In this document: piece after piece, positions 27,431-35,606 of the stretch
How positions within the stretch are numbered: the stretch's first letter is position 1
Layout of the letters: each line of letters begins with the position of its first letter
Source: Gammaproteobacteria bacterium
GTDB taxonomy: Bacteria > Pseudomonadota > Gammaproteobacteria > Steroidobacterales > Steroidobacteraceae
Direction: 5' to 3'
NCBI GenBank assembly: GCA_025357835.1
Contig: JANYLM010000058.1
Location: 1 to 49,764, forward strand
DNA length: 49,764 nt
Program-made: the position numbers and the translations under genes
Notes under the pieces: model-generated
Seen by the model: the letters and a program-made list of their open reading frames with translations, nothing else
Databases searched by the model: none
What the model was told of the DNA's origin: nothing

Positions 27431-27579
27431 CCTACCTGTCGCGGTTATTGATGCTCGGCTAGCAAGCGCGCGGCTGCGCAGCCCTGGGTAGAAAGCGTAG
27501 ACGCTCGTCAGACGTAGCAAATCAAGAGCTTGGGAAGGGCCCGCGACCGGGACGCAGTCCATTTAGGGTCGAATCAATT

Positions 27580-27611
27580 AATGGCCCGTTTTGTCCGGTG
27601 TCTGTCCCGCG
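27580..27611 (+). repeat. 32-nt degenerate direct repeat, copy 2
   Basis: Second copy, 181 nt downstream of copy 1. The TGTCCGGTGTCTGTCCC core resembles sequences I associate with REP/RAYT-type extragenic repeats, though this is an impression and no search was possible. Confidence 0.55.
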
Positions 27612-27678
27612 ATGGCATAGCAAGGCTGCTATTTTCGCAATAACATAGCGATCAAACTTTTTGTAATTCGGGCCCAAT

Positions 27679-28263
27679 ATGTCCATCTGCAATACCGCAC
27701 TACTGGTCATCGATGCGCAGCAATCATTCGAACATCGGCCCTACTGGAGCCGATCCGATGCGCCCGCATTTTTTGAGCACTTGCAGTCGTTGATCGATGG
27801 AGCCAAGAGTCGCGGCATCCCCATCGTGCAGATATTCCATGTCGAAGAGGCGGGGGTGTTTTCCCTGGCGTCCGGATATGTCAAGGCGTTGACTGCATTG
27901 TCGATCGTTCCGGATGTTGTAATACATAAGAATCGTCACAGTGCGCTAATCGGTAGCAGCCTACCCGTGTGGCTAGTGGAGCACGGGATTCGTCGCTTGA
28001 TGGTGTCGGGTATTCGCACGGAACAATGCTGTGAAACCACGACGAGGCATGCGTCGGACTGTGGATATGAAATCGATTTCATCAGCGAAGCGACGATGAC
28101 GTTTGCAATGACGGACCGCAATGGTCGAGTTTGCAGCGCGGAGACGATCAAGGAGCGAACCGAAATGGTTCTCGACGGCCGCTTTGCCCGCGTGCTCACC
28201 GTGGAGCAGTCGCTCTCGGCTGCCGATCGAGCCGCGCAGGAAGCGGAGAATCGGCGGACATGA
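27679..28263 (+). CDS. Isochorismatase-family cysteine hydrolase
   Basis: A 194-residue cysteine hydrolase. The Asp-Lys-Cys triad is visible: D12 (LLVIDAQQSF), K84 (VVIHKNRHSA) and C117 (RTEQCCETTTR, usual form TxxCVxxTxR). Family members hydrolyse isochorismate, nicotinamide, N-carbamoyl compounds or amides. The adjacent double Cys replaces the usual Cys-Val. No siderophore synthesis genes are nearby, so isochorismate is unlikely. The ATG is followed by GlxA-type gene overlap (ATGA), forming an operon. The substrate is unknown. Confidence 0.87.
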   Translation: MSICNTALLVIDAQQSFEHRPYWSRSDAPAFFEHLQSLIDGAKSRGIPIVQIFHVEEAGVFSLASGYVKALTALSIVPDVVIHKNRHSALIGSSLPVWLVEHGIRRLMVSGIRTEQCCETTTRHASDCGYEIDFISEATMTFAMTDRNGRVCSAETIKERTEMVLDGRFARVLTVEQSLSAADRAAQEAENRRT

Positions 28264-29252
28264 AGGAGGTCAAGTCACGCATCATTGAAGTGTGGGTTAT
28301 CTTGCCCGAACGGATACTGTTGCTGGATATAGCCGGGCCGATGGAGGTGCTGCGTCGGGCCAATACTGAGCAAGACGCACTTAAGTTCGACGTTCGCTAT
28401 GCCGGGACGGCTCCGCACGTAACTTCGTCCGTCGGTATTCCGCTCGCGGACATCGCGCCACTGCCTTCTCGCCTGCCGGATGGGGCCATGATCATCATCC
28501 CCGGTACGGCCGATAGGATCGCGTTTGCGGCTGAGCCGGCTGAGTCGACCGTCCGCCAAGACGAGGGTGCTATCGTCGACTGGCTACGAACAAGTGTTCG
28601 ACCCGGACACACGCTCATTACGATATGTTCGGGTGCGCTACTGGCCGCGAGGGCGGGTTTGTTGGATGGTTACTGTTGTACGACGCATCACACCGAATGC
28701 GCAGAACTGGCCGCCTTGGCGCCGCAGGCTAAAGTCCTGGAGAACCGCCTCTTTGTACTCGACGGCGAACGCTACACGAGCGCGGGCGTTACGGCGGGTC
28801 TCGATTTGATGTTGCACGTGGTGAGCACTCTCGCCGGTCACGCCTGCGCCCTCGCGATCGCTCGCCACCTCGTGTTGTATCTGCGCCGTGAGGGTGCGGA
28901 TGCACAAATCTCGCCCTGGCTGCAAGGGCGCAATCACATCCATCCCGCGGTGCATCGGGTGCAAGATGCGATCATCGCAAATCCCACGGCAGATTGGTCG
29001 CGATCGCGCCTGGCAAAAATAGCAAGCGCAAGTCCGAGACATCTATCGCGTCTTTTCAATGAACACGCCGGCATGAGCCTGACTGCTTACATCAACGGCC
29101 TGCGCGTTACCCTTGCGCATGAGTTGCTAAAGAGCAGCCGGTTGGATCTGGAACGAGTCGCCGAGCGCAGCGGCTTTGCTTCGTCGAGACAACTACGACG
29201 CGCCTGGCGACGATCGTATGAGACTCCGCCGATCGCGATGCGGGGTGCTTAA
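28260..29252 (+). CDS. GlxA-family transcriptional regulator (DJ-1/PfpI-like domain plus AraC HTH)
   Basis: A 330-residue regulator. The N-terminal DJ-1/PfpI-like domain (about 5-190) has a Cys in LITICSGALLAARAGLLDG and a THH motif; the AraC DNA-binding domain (about 220-320) includes RLAKIASASPRHLSRLF and the second helix-turn-helix VAERSGFASSRQLRRAW. Start at 28260 overlaps the hydrolase stop. Related regulators respond to amino-acid or quaternary-amine metabolites. The pairing with an isochorismatase-type hydrolase suggests that it governs that gene or the divergent receptor. It is the second regulator of this architecture in the window. Confidence 0.87.
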   Translation: MKEVKSRIIEVWVILPERILLLDIAGPMEVLRRANTEQDALKFDVRYAGTAPHVTSSVGIPLADIAPLPSRLPDGAMIIIPGTADRIAFAAEPAESTVRQDEGAIVDWLRTSVRPGHTLITICSGALLAARAGLLDGYCCTTHHTECAELAALAPQAKVLENRLFVLDGERYTSAGVTAGLDLMLHVVSTLAGHACALAIARHLVLYLRREGADAQISPWLQGRNHIHPAVHRVQDAIIANPTADWSRSRLAKIASASPRHLSRLFNEHAGMSLTAYINGLRVTLAHELLKSSRLDLERVAERSGFASSRQLRRAWRRSYETPPIAMRGA

Positions 29253-29253
29253 A

Positions 29254-31326
29254 ATGCTCTTCATGATCAAAGCCTCGGTCTTGTCCCTCACCGCGGTCTT
29301 CGCGCTTGCGCAGGCGGCGCGCGCAGCCCCGGAGCCCGAGCCCGCGAGGCCGCCTCCGAATGCTGCTGTTGCGCTCAAGGGCGTGGAGATAGGCGACGTC
29401 AATCGAAACATAGACGCGTGCAGCGATTTCTATGAGTTTGCAAACGGCACATGGCGCATGGAAAACCCCATTCCGGCCTCGATGTCGCGATGGAGTCGAC
29501 GCGTCGCTGCGCGTGAGGCGAACAAGCAGCGGGTGCGAAGCATCCTCGAGGACGTATCCCGAAAGAAGGACTGGCCTGGAGGCAGCTCTGAACAACTGGT
29601 GGGCGATCATTACTCGTCGTGTATGGACACGGCGGCCAATGATGCCGCCGGCCTCGCTCCGCTTGCACCCTTGCTTGCGCAGATCGACGCCGTTCGCAGC
29701 ATCGCCGACGTGCAACGCTTGATTTCCCGCCTACATGAGCTCGCCGTATTTGTTCCCTTCACCACGATGGGTGCCCCGGACTATCGCGAGCCTGGCAACT
29801 TCATCGAGAACATCGTCGGCGGTCGCCTGGGTTTGCCAGACCGCGACTACTATTTGAAGGATGAGCCGCGTTTCGTCGATGCACGCGCGGGGTACCTCAG
29901 GCACGTTGCCAATTTACTTACGCTAAGCGGAACGCGCGGTGCCGAGGCAGCCGCAGCTGCCGCCAGCATCTTCGCTCTCGAAAAGCGATTCGCCGCGGCT
30001 TCTTTGGACAGTGTCGCTGCCGCCGATCAGGCGGGGACCGATCACAAGATGAGCTTCGCGCAACTCGAGAAAATGGCGCCAGACTTCGATTGGCGTGGGT
30101 ATTTCGACGAGGCAAAGTTGCCTCGGATTGACCTCAACGTCGCGGAGCCGAGACTCGTCCGGCAATTGGACTCCGAACTGAGGGTGACGCCGGTCGCGAT
30201 CTGGAAGCTGTACCTCAAGTGGCACTTGCTCGAATCCGCCTCGCCGTGGCTGTCGGCGCCGTTCGCCGCAGAGTCCTTTCAATCGAGCGATCACTATCTT
30301 GGGAAATCCGCCGCGGAGCAGCCGCGGGCAGAACTCTGCGCTGCCTCTGTCGAAGCTCTGCTAGGAGAGGCGCTTGGGAAGATATACGTGCAGCAGTATT
30401 TCCCGCCGGCAGCTAAGGCGAAAGCACAAGAAATGGCACTAAATCTGCGCAGCGCGCTGCAAGATGAGGTATTCGCTGTGAAGTGGCTGGACCCCGGGAC
30501 GAAAGCAAAGGCTCTCGAGAAGCTGGCCGACACCAACGTCCAGATTGGCTACCCCGACAAGTGGAAGGACTACTCGTCCCTGACCATCCGTCGAGGCGCC
30601 GTCTGGGCGAACGTCGCGGCAGGCCGACGATTCGGCGTCGAGGACGATCGCCAGCAGATCGGAAAGCCCACAAACCGTAACCTTTGGGCGCTGGCGCCGT
30701 CGTCGCCCGATGCGTACCTCGATCTTCAGCTCAATAAGCTGGTGCTTCCCGCGGGTTTTTTGCAACCGCCATTTTTCAATCTCGACGCCTCCGACGCGGT
30801 CAATTATGGCGCCCTTGGCATAGGTCTCGCCCATGATTTGACTCACGCAATCGATGCTTCGGGCTCCGAGATCGACATCATGGGGCGGCCGCAGGCATGG
30901 TGGACTGAAACGGACCGCGGCGAATTCGCGAAGCGGGGCCAATGCATCGTCGATCAGTTTGAGGACTATTTCATCGAGCCCGGCATCCACCATGACGGCA
31001 AGCGAGTCCTGAGCGAGTCAATTGCCGATCTTGCCGGCGTGCAGGTGGCATATCGGGCGTTAATGAAATCGATGCAGAGTCACCCGGTTCCGGTGCTCGA
31101 CGGCTTCACGCCCGAGCAGCAATTCTTCATCTCATGGGGCCAAAGCAGCGGTGCCGCTATGCGCATCGAGGCGCAGCGGCAGCTCATAAGCGACGACCCG
31201 CACCCGGTACCAAAGTTCAGAGTGATCGGGCCGCTCTCCAATTCGCCGGAGTTCCGACAGGCGTTCGCTTGCAAAGCGGCAGCAGTGATGGTCAGGCAGC
31301 CTGAGCGACGCTGTGAGGTCTGGTAG
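29254..31326 (+). CDS. M13-family (neprilysin-like) metallopeptidase homologue with altered catalytic motif
   Basis: A 690-residue protein with a signal peptide (hydrophobic ASVLSLTAVFALAQAARA) and the full M13 layout. Family features: FYEFANGTWRMENPIP, LPAGFLQPPFF, SESIADLAGVQVAY (third zinc ligand E588) and the final CEVW. The zinc motif reads HDLTH (H527-H531) rather than HExxH; the catalytic Glu is Asp (codon GAT at 30835-30837). The substrate-binding NAY/F motif upstream is DAY. His and Arg of the DPHPVPKFR motif are retained. Zinc binding is likely; normal peptidase activity is doubtful. Start 2 nt after the regulator's stop, so it belongs to the same operon. Confidence 0.85.
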   Translation: MLFMIKASVLSLTAVFALAQAARAAPEPEPARPPPNAAVALKGVEIGDVNRNIDACSDFYEFANGTWRMENPIPASMSRWSRRVAAREANKQRVRSILEDVSRKKDWPGGSSEQLVGDHYSSCMDTAANDAAGLAPLAPLLAQIDAVRSIADVQRLISRLHELAVFVPFTTMGAPDYREPGNFIENIVGGRLGLPDRDYYLKDEPRFVDARAGYLRHVANLLTLSGTRGAEAAAAAASIFALEKRFAAASLDSVAAADQAGTDHKMSFAQLEKMAPDFDWRGYFDEAKLPRIDLNVAEPRLVRQLDSELRVTPVAIWKLYLKWHLLESASPWLSAPFAAESFQSSDHYLGKSAAEQPRAELCAASVEALLGEALGKIYVQQYFPPAAKAKAQEMALNLRSALQDEVFAVKWLDPGTKAKALEKLADTNVQIGYPDKWKDYSSLTIRRGAVWANVAAGRRFGVEDDRQQIGKPTNRNLWALAPSSPDAYLDLQLNKLVLPAGFLQPPFFNLDASDAVNYGALGIGLAHDLTHAIDASGSEIDIMGRPQAWWTETDRGEFAKRGQCIVDQFEDYFIEPGIHHDGKRVLSESIADLAGVQVAYRALMKSMQSHPVPVLDGFTPEQQFFISWGQSSGAAMRIEAQRQLISDDPHPVPKFRVIGPLSNSPEFRQAFACKAAAVMVRQPERRCEVW

Positions 31327-31369
31327 CTGAGCCGCGCCGCGACAGGTTATTTGTGCCTGGGTATCAGCG

Positions 31370-32047
31370 TCACTCCTGATTCAGCCCCGCCAACCGCTCC
31401 GGCGTGCCCACATCCTCCCACTGCCCTGAATAGATCTGCGCCGTGCAGCGTTTCGCGGCCATGGAGCGCAGTAACAGGGGCTTCAGCGGAAGCACACCCT
31501 CGCTATAACCGGCGAAAAATTCGGGTCGATACACGGCAATGCCGGCAAAGGTATACCGAGGCTCCGCGGTGGCCAACGCCAGACCCTGCTCCAATCCAAA
31601 GTCCCCCCGAGGGTGTTGAGGCGGGTTAGGTACCAGAACCAGGTGTGCATCGCGATCACGCGCCGCCTCCAGAGTCTCCAGCGGGAAATCGGTATAGATG
31701 TCACCGTTGACGACCGCAAAGGGCCCGGGCGAAAGGTGGGGCAATGCGCGGATTATGCCGCCGGCGGTCTCAAGTGCGCGCGGCTGCTCTTCGCTGTAGA
31801 CAATCTTCACGCCATAACGGGCACCATCCCCCAGAAAGTCAATAATCTGCGGACCCAGCCAGGCGAGATTGATCACGATGCGCTTGATCCCGGCGCGCGC
31901 CAACGCCACAACATGGCGTTCGATCAGCGGCTCACCGCGCACCCGCAGCAAGGGCTTGGGCGTCGTGTCGGTCAGCGGCCGCAGGCGTTCGCCACGGCCC
32001 GCGGCAAGGATCATGGCGACGCGAGGCCGCTCCGCAGACACGCTCAT
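31370..32047 (-). CDS. murU: N-acetylmuramate alpha-1-phosphate uridylyltransferase
   Basis: A 225-residue nucleotidyltransferase. The N-terminal ILAAGRGERLRPLTDTTPKPLL motif binds UTP and VVNGDIYTD holds the metal Asp. Together with AmgK it forms the peptidoglycan-recycling route that converts N-acetylmuramate to UDP-MurNAc, bypassing fosfomycin-sensitive MurA. The ATG overlaps the amgK stop. Generic sugar-phosphate nucleotidyltransferase is the alternative, but the amgK pairing is diagnostic. Confidence 0.9.
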   Translation of the reverse strand: MSVSAERPRVAMILAAGRGERLRPLTDTTPKPLLRVRGEPLIERHVVALARAGIKRIVINLAWLGPQIIDFLGDGARYGVKIVYSEEQPRALETAGGIIRALPHLSPGPFAVVNGDIYTDFPLETLEAARDRDAHLVLVPNPPQHPRGDFGLEQGLALATAEPRYTFAGIAVYRPEFFAGYSEGVLPLKPLLLRSMAAKRCTAQIYSGQWEDVGTPERLAGLNQE

Positions 32048-33078
32048 GCGAGTGCCCGCTCCTGGGCGTCGAGAAATTCCGGCTCGACGCGCTTCGCGAT
32101 GAAATCGGCGAATTGCGCCGTTTCCGCGAAGCCCTCGGCCGCGTCCCGGGTATAGCGCAGCACCCGCGGCAAGTCCTTGAGGTATTGGGCCTTGCCGTCG
32201 CGATAGAAAAGGCGCGCGAAAATCCCCAATACCTTGATATGCCGTTGCAATCCGACCAGATCGAACCAGCGGATGAACTCGGCCTCGGTCGCGCCTAAGG
32301 GAAATCCCTTGGCCAGCAATTGCTCACGGTACTGCAGGGCCCAGGCCCGCACCCGCGCCACGGGCCAAGCGATATAGCAATCCTTGAGCAGGGAAACCAA
32401 ATCGTAGGTCACAGGCCCCCACACCGCATCTTGAAAATCCAAGATGCCGGGATTGTCGGCCGCGGTCACCAGGAGATTTCGCGAATGATAATCGCGATGC
32501 ACGAAGGTGGCCGGTTGAGCCAAGGCGCATTGCGCCAGAGTCTCGAACAGCCGTTCCAGCATGCCGCGCTCGGCGGCCGAGACTTGCAACCCCAGGTGAT
32601 CGCGCAGAAACCACTGCGGCATGAGTTCCATTTCACGCATCAGCAAGGCATGGTCATAGCGCGGCAAATCGCGCGCCATGCCTGCACCGCCCATCTGCAT
32701 GGTGCTCAAAGCGCCGAGCGCATCCGCGTACAGCCGGTCCGTGGCGCCTTCCGTCCCCAGCTCATCCAGGTATTGTCGCTGCCCCAAGTCGGACAGCAGC
32801 AGAAAGCCGTGCTTCGTGTCTTTCGCCAGGACCACCGGCACGTTCACGCCCATCCCGAGTAAAAGCTTGCCCACGCTCAGGAAGGGTCCCACATCTTCCT
32901 TGTCGGGCGGCGCGTCCATGACGATATAGGTATCCTCGCCGCGGGTGACGCGAAAATAGCGGCGGAAACTGGCATCGACGGAGGCGGGGACGATCCGGCC
33001 GCCGGCGAATCCCAAATCGTCGAACACCCAACGAGTCAACTCCGCCAGGCGGGAATCGCTTGCATCCGGTAGACCCAT
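32044..33078 (-). CDS. amgK: N-acetylmuramate/N-acetylglucosamine anomeric kinase
   Basis: A 344-residue aminoglycoside-phosphotransferase-fold kinase that phosphorylates the anomeric hydroxyl of MurNAc or GlcNAc. Catalytic loop FVHRDYHSRNLL (HxDxxxxN) and metal-binding ILDFQDAVWGP. Start at 33078 (MGLPDASDSRL) is preferred to an upstream one that would run into the lptD promoter space. It is divergent from lptD (68 nt). Co-transcribed with murU, typical of this locus in pseudomonads and relatives. Confidence 0.9.
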   Translation of the reverse strand: MGLPDASDSRLAELTRWVFDDLGFAGGRIVPASVDASFRRYFRVTRGEDTYIVMDAPPDKEDVGPFLSVGKLLLGMGVNVPVVLAKDTKHGFLLLSDLGQRQYLDELGTEGATDRLYADALGALSTMQMGGAGMARDLPRYDHALLMREMELMPQWFLRDHLGLQVSAAERGMLERLFETLAQCALAQPATFVHRDYHSRNLLVTAADNPGILDFQDAVWGPVTYDLVSLLKDCYIAWPVARVRAWALQYREQLLAKGFPLGATEAEFIRWFDLVGLQRHIKVLGIFARLFYRDGKAQYLKDLPRVLRYTRDAAEGFAETAQFADFIAKRVEPEFLDAQERALA

Positions 33079-33146
33079 GATTGACCATTCACTAACCGCA
33101 AATGCGGCGTTCACAAGTATACCGACTAAGGCGATGTATTTTGTTC

Positions 33147-35585
33147 ATGGCTTCTCGTGTTCGAGCCGCATTCACCGTATTCTGCCTCGCGGCCGCCTCC
33201 CTGGTCCGTGCCGGAGACATGTGCCCCGCCCCGCCCAAGTACCACGCCCCCATCGCTTCCGATATCGTCGCGGACGATCATAGGATTCATATCGACACCG
33301 ATGACGCCGTGTTCGACGCCGACGGCAATGCCGTCCTGAACGGCCGCGTCAAAGTCCGCCAGGACGCGCGCAGCGTGAGCTCTGACTCGGTCACCTACGA
33401 CGAGAAGACCGGCCGGGTTTCGGTCAAAGGCGGCGTAGATTTCGTGGATCCGAAATTGCGCGTGCGCAGCCTCACTGGCAGTTACGAGCTGGACGGCGCC
33501 GCGAATTTCGACCAGGCGAACTTCCAACTCATGGACCGCAATGGGCGTGGCTTCGCCAAGGACATCGATGTAATGCCGGACGGCAGTGTGAAGTTGAGCC
33601 AGGTGCGCTACACCTCCTGTCCGGTCGGAAACGAAGACTGGATCATGAAGGCGACATCGATCACTCTCGACACCAAGGTCCAGGAAGGGGTTGCGCGCAA
33701 TGTAACCATGCACTTCAAGGACGTGCCGATTTTTTATACACCGTATATTTCGTTTCCCTTGGGCGACGAGCGCAAGAGCGGCCTGCTGTTCCCGAGCTTC
33801 GGTCATTCCGGAAGCAACGGTTTCGAACTGGAGGTTCCCTACTATTTCAATCTGGCGCCGAATTACGATCTGACGCTCACGCCGGGTGTGTTGACAGCGC
33901 GCGGAGTGCAGCTTGCCGGGCAATTTCGCTATCTTGTCGGGGACTCCCGCGGCCAGGTCGATACCACCTTTCTGCCGAGCGATACCCAGACGCGCAGTGA
34001 TCGCAGCTACTTCCGCTTCACCGACATCACGGACTTCAAAACGGGCATGCGATTCGATGCCGACATCGCCGCCGTCAGCGATAGCCGCTACTTCGAGGAC
34101 TTCGCCGTCGGCTCCGACCAGACCAGCGTGACCTTCCTGGAACGCCGGGCGGATTTCCTTTACTACGACGATGTCTGGCGCGTGCGCGGGCAGTTGCAGA
34201 ACTTCCAAACCATCGACATCCATGTGCCCGGGTCCTGCGTGGGCGGCGCCATGCAGGCGACGCCCTGCGACGAGCGGCCCTACTCACGCGTGCCGCGAAT
34301 TCAGGGGAATGCATTGTGGCCGATTTTGAACAGCCCCATTGAATTTGCGCTGGACAGCGAGATCGTAAATTTCCTGCGCGAATTCGGCCCCACGGGCGTG
34401 CGCTTCAATGTGGCGCCGGAACTTCGCTGGTCGAGCCGCGGGCCGGGTTATTTCTTCGAACCCGCGGTCGGCTACGAATTCACGCAGTACGAATTGAAGA
34501 ATGCCGCTATCGGCACTTCGAGCACGCCGACCCGCACTCTGCCCTACGCGCGGCTCGATACAGGACTGATATTCGAACGCGACGCGGGTTCGCGCGGCCA
34601 GCGCACGCAAACTCTCGAGCCGCGCGTGGTCTATAGCTATGTGCCCTACCGCAATCAGGACCAACTGCCGATTTTCGACAGCGGCTTGCCGGACCTGAAT
34701 CTAACCGAGCTGTTTCGCACCAATCGTTACGTGGGCGAGGACCGCATCGGCGACGCGAATCAAGTGGCGCTGGCCCTCAGCACACGGCTCTTCGACCATC
34801 AATCGGGAGCTCAATACCTGTCGGCGACCATCGGCCAGATTCGGTATTTTTCGATTCCCCGGGTGGGTCTGCCCGCGGAAGCCCTGGCAGCATCGTCGGG
34901 ACAGAACCTGGTGACAGTGCCGGGAGTCAATCCCTTGAGTGCGCCCGGGCAAGCACTGGTGAACTCGCGCGGCCAAATTCTCATGATCCTGCCGGGACAA
35001 TATGTCTCGGGTCTGCCTTCGCAGACTCTCGCCGCCGCGGTTCCGGGGCAGCTGGCGCAGGCATTCTCCGCCTCAGACCTGGTCGCCGATATCTCGGTAA
35101 CCGCCTACAAGCATTTCAGCCTTAATTTCGACTACCTGTGGAATACGTACACCTCGCAAACCGACAAATCCGAGGTCTCGCTGCAGTATCGACCCGACCC
35201 CAGTCGGGTCGTGAACATAGGCTACCGCTTTCAGCAGAACGTCCTCAGCCAGCAGGCCATCCTGAAACAGTGGGACGGGTCGTTCGCTTGGCCGATTACC
35301 GACCACTGGAACACTGTCGGGCGCTGGGTATATTCCCTGCAGGATCATCAAACCATCGAGCAAGTGGCTGGATTTCAATACAAAAGCTGCTGCTGGAAGC
35401 TTCAGCTGGTGCAACGCCGCTACGTCCGTGTCACCAACAACACCCCGGGACTAGACACCTCGATTGCATTACAATTGGAACTCACGGGCCTAAGTTCGGT
35501 CGGAAAATCTGCGAATACCTTCTTGGAACGAGAGATTCGCGGCTATTCGACCCGCGACCCCAACGCCCAGAACGCGGCCCCTTAA
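33147..35585 (+). CDS. lptD: LPS-assembly protein LptD
   Basis: An 812-residue outer-membrane barrel that inserts lipopolysaccharide with LptE. Signal peptide ends near RAGDMC; the mature N-terminus holds the first conserved Cys. The OstA-like jellyroll spans about 45-170. The four canonical cysteines are present: C in DMCPAP, C in YTSCPVG and the Cys pair in KSCCWKL. Two further cysteines (GSCVGG and TPCDER) lie in a predicted extracellular loop. A loop of about 60 residues rich in Gly/Pro/Ala/Leu, around SGQNLVTVPGVNPLSAPG, is inserted in the barrel. First gene of lptD-surA-pdxA-rsmA. Confidence 0.95.
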   Translation: MASRVRAAFTVFCLAAASLVRAGDMCPAPPKYHAPIASDIVADDHRIHIDTDDAVFDADGNAVLNGRVKVRQDARSVSSDSVTYDEKTGRVSVKGGVDFVDPKLRVRSLTGSYELDGAANFDQANFQLMDRNGRGFAKDIDVMPDGSVKLSQVRYTSCPVGNEDWIMKATSITLDTKVQEGVARNVTMHFKDVPIFYTPYISFPLGDERKSGLLFPSFGHSGSNGFELEVPYYFNLAPNYDLTLTPGVLTARGVQLAGQFRYLVGDSRGQVDTTFLPSDTQTRSDRSYFRFTDITDFKTGMRFDADIAAVSDSRYFEDFAVGSDQTSVTFLERRADFLYYDDVWRVRGQLQNFQTIDIHVPGSCVGGAMQATPCDERPYSRVPRIQGNALWPILNSPIEFALDSEIVNFLREFGPTGVRFNVAPELRWSSRGPGYFFEPAVGYEFTQYELKNAAIGTSSTPTRTLPYARLDTGLIFERDAGSRGQRTQTLEPRVVYSYVPYRNQDQLPIFDSGLPDLNLTELFRTNRYVGEDRIGDANQVALALSTRLFDHQSGAQYLSATIGQIRYFSIPRVGLPAEALAASSGQNLVTVPGVNPLSAPGQALVNSRGQILMILPGQYVSGLPSQTLAAAVPGQLAQAFSASDLVADISVTAYKHFSLNFDYLWNTYTSQTDKSEVSLQYRPDPSRVVNIGYRFQQNVLSQQAILKQWDGSFAWPITDHWNTVGRWVYSLQDHQTIEQVAGFQYKSCCWKLQLVQRRYVRVTNNTPGLDTSIALQLELTGLSSVGKSANTFLEREIRGYSTRDPNAQNAAP

Positions 35586-35606
35586 GATCCTGGACGAATT
35601 CGACAC

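Larger units (their letters stand above)
27187..27678. other. 492-nt gene-free region with direct repeats
   Basis: Between two divergent genes. I find no gene that I can support. It contains a degenerate 32-nt direct repeat (two copies), a TATAAA-like element near the receptor start and GC-rich inverted pieces such as GCGCGCGGCTGCGCAGC. It is probably a promoter region plus the decayed remains of a mobile or repetitive element. Confidence 0.5.

Noticed and set aside
27221-27562. Minus-strand 113-codon frame in the gene-free region
   Set aside because: No recognisable domain, no good ribosome-binding site, and it spans the repeats.
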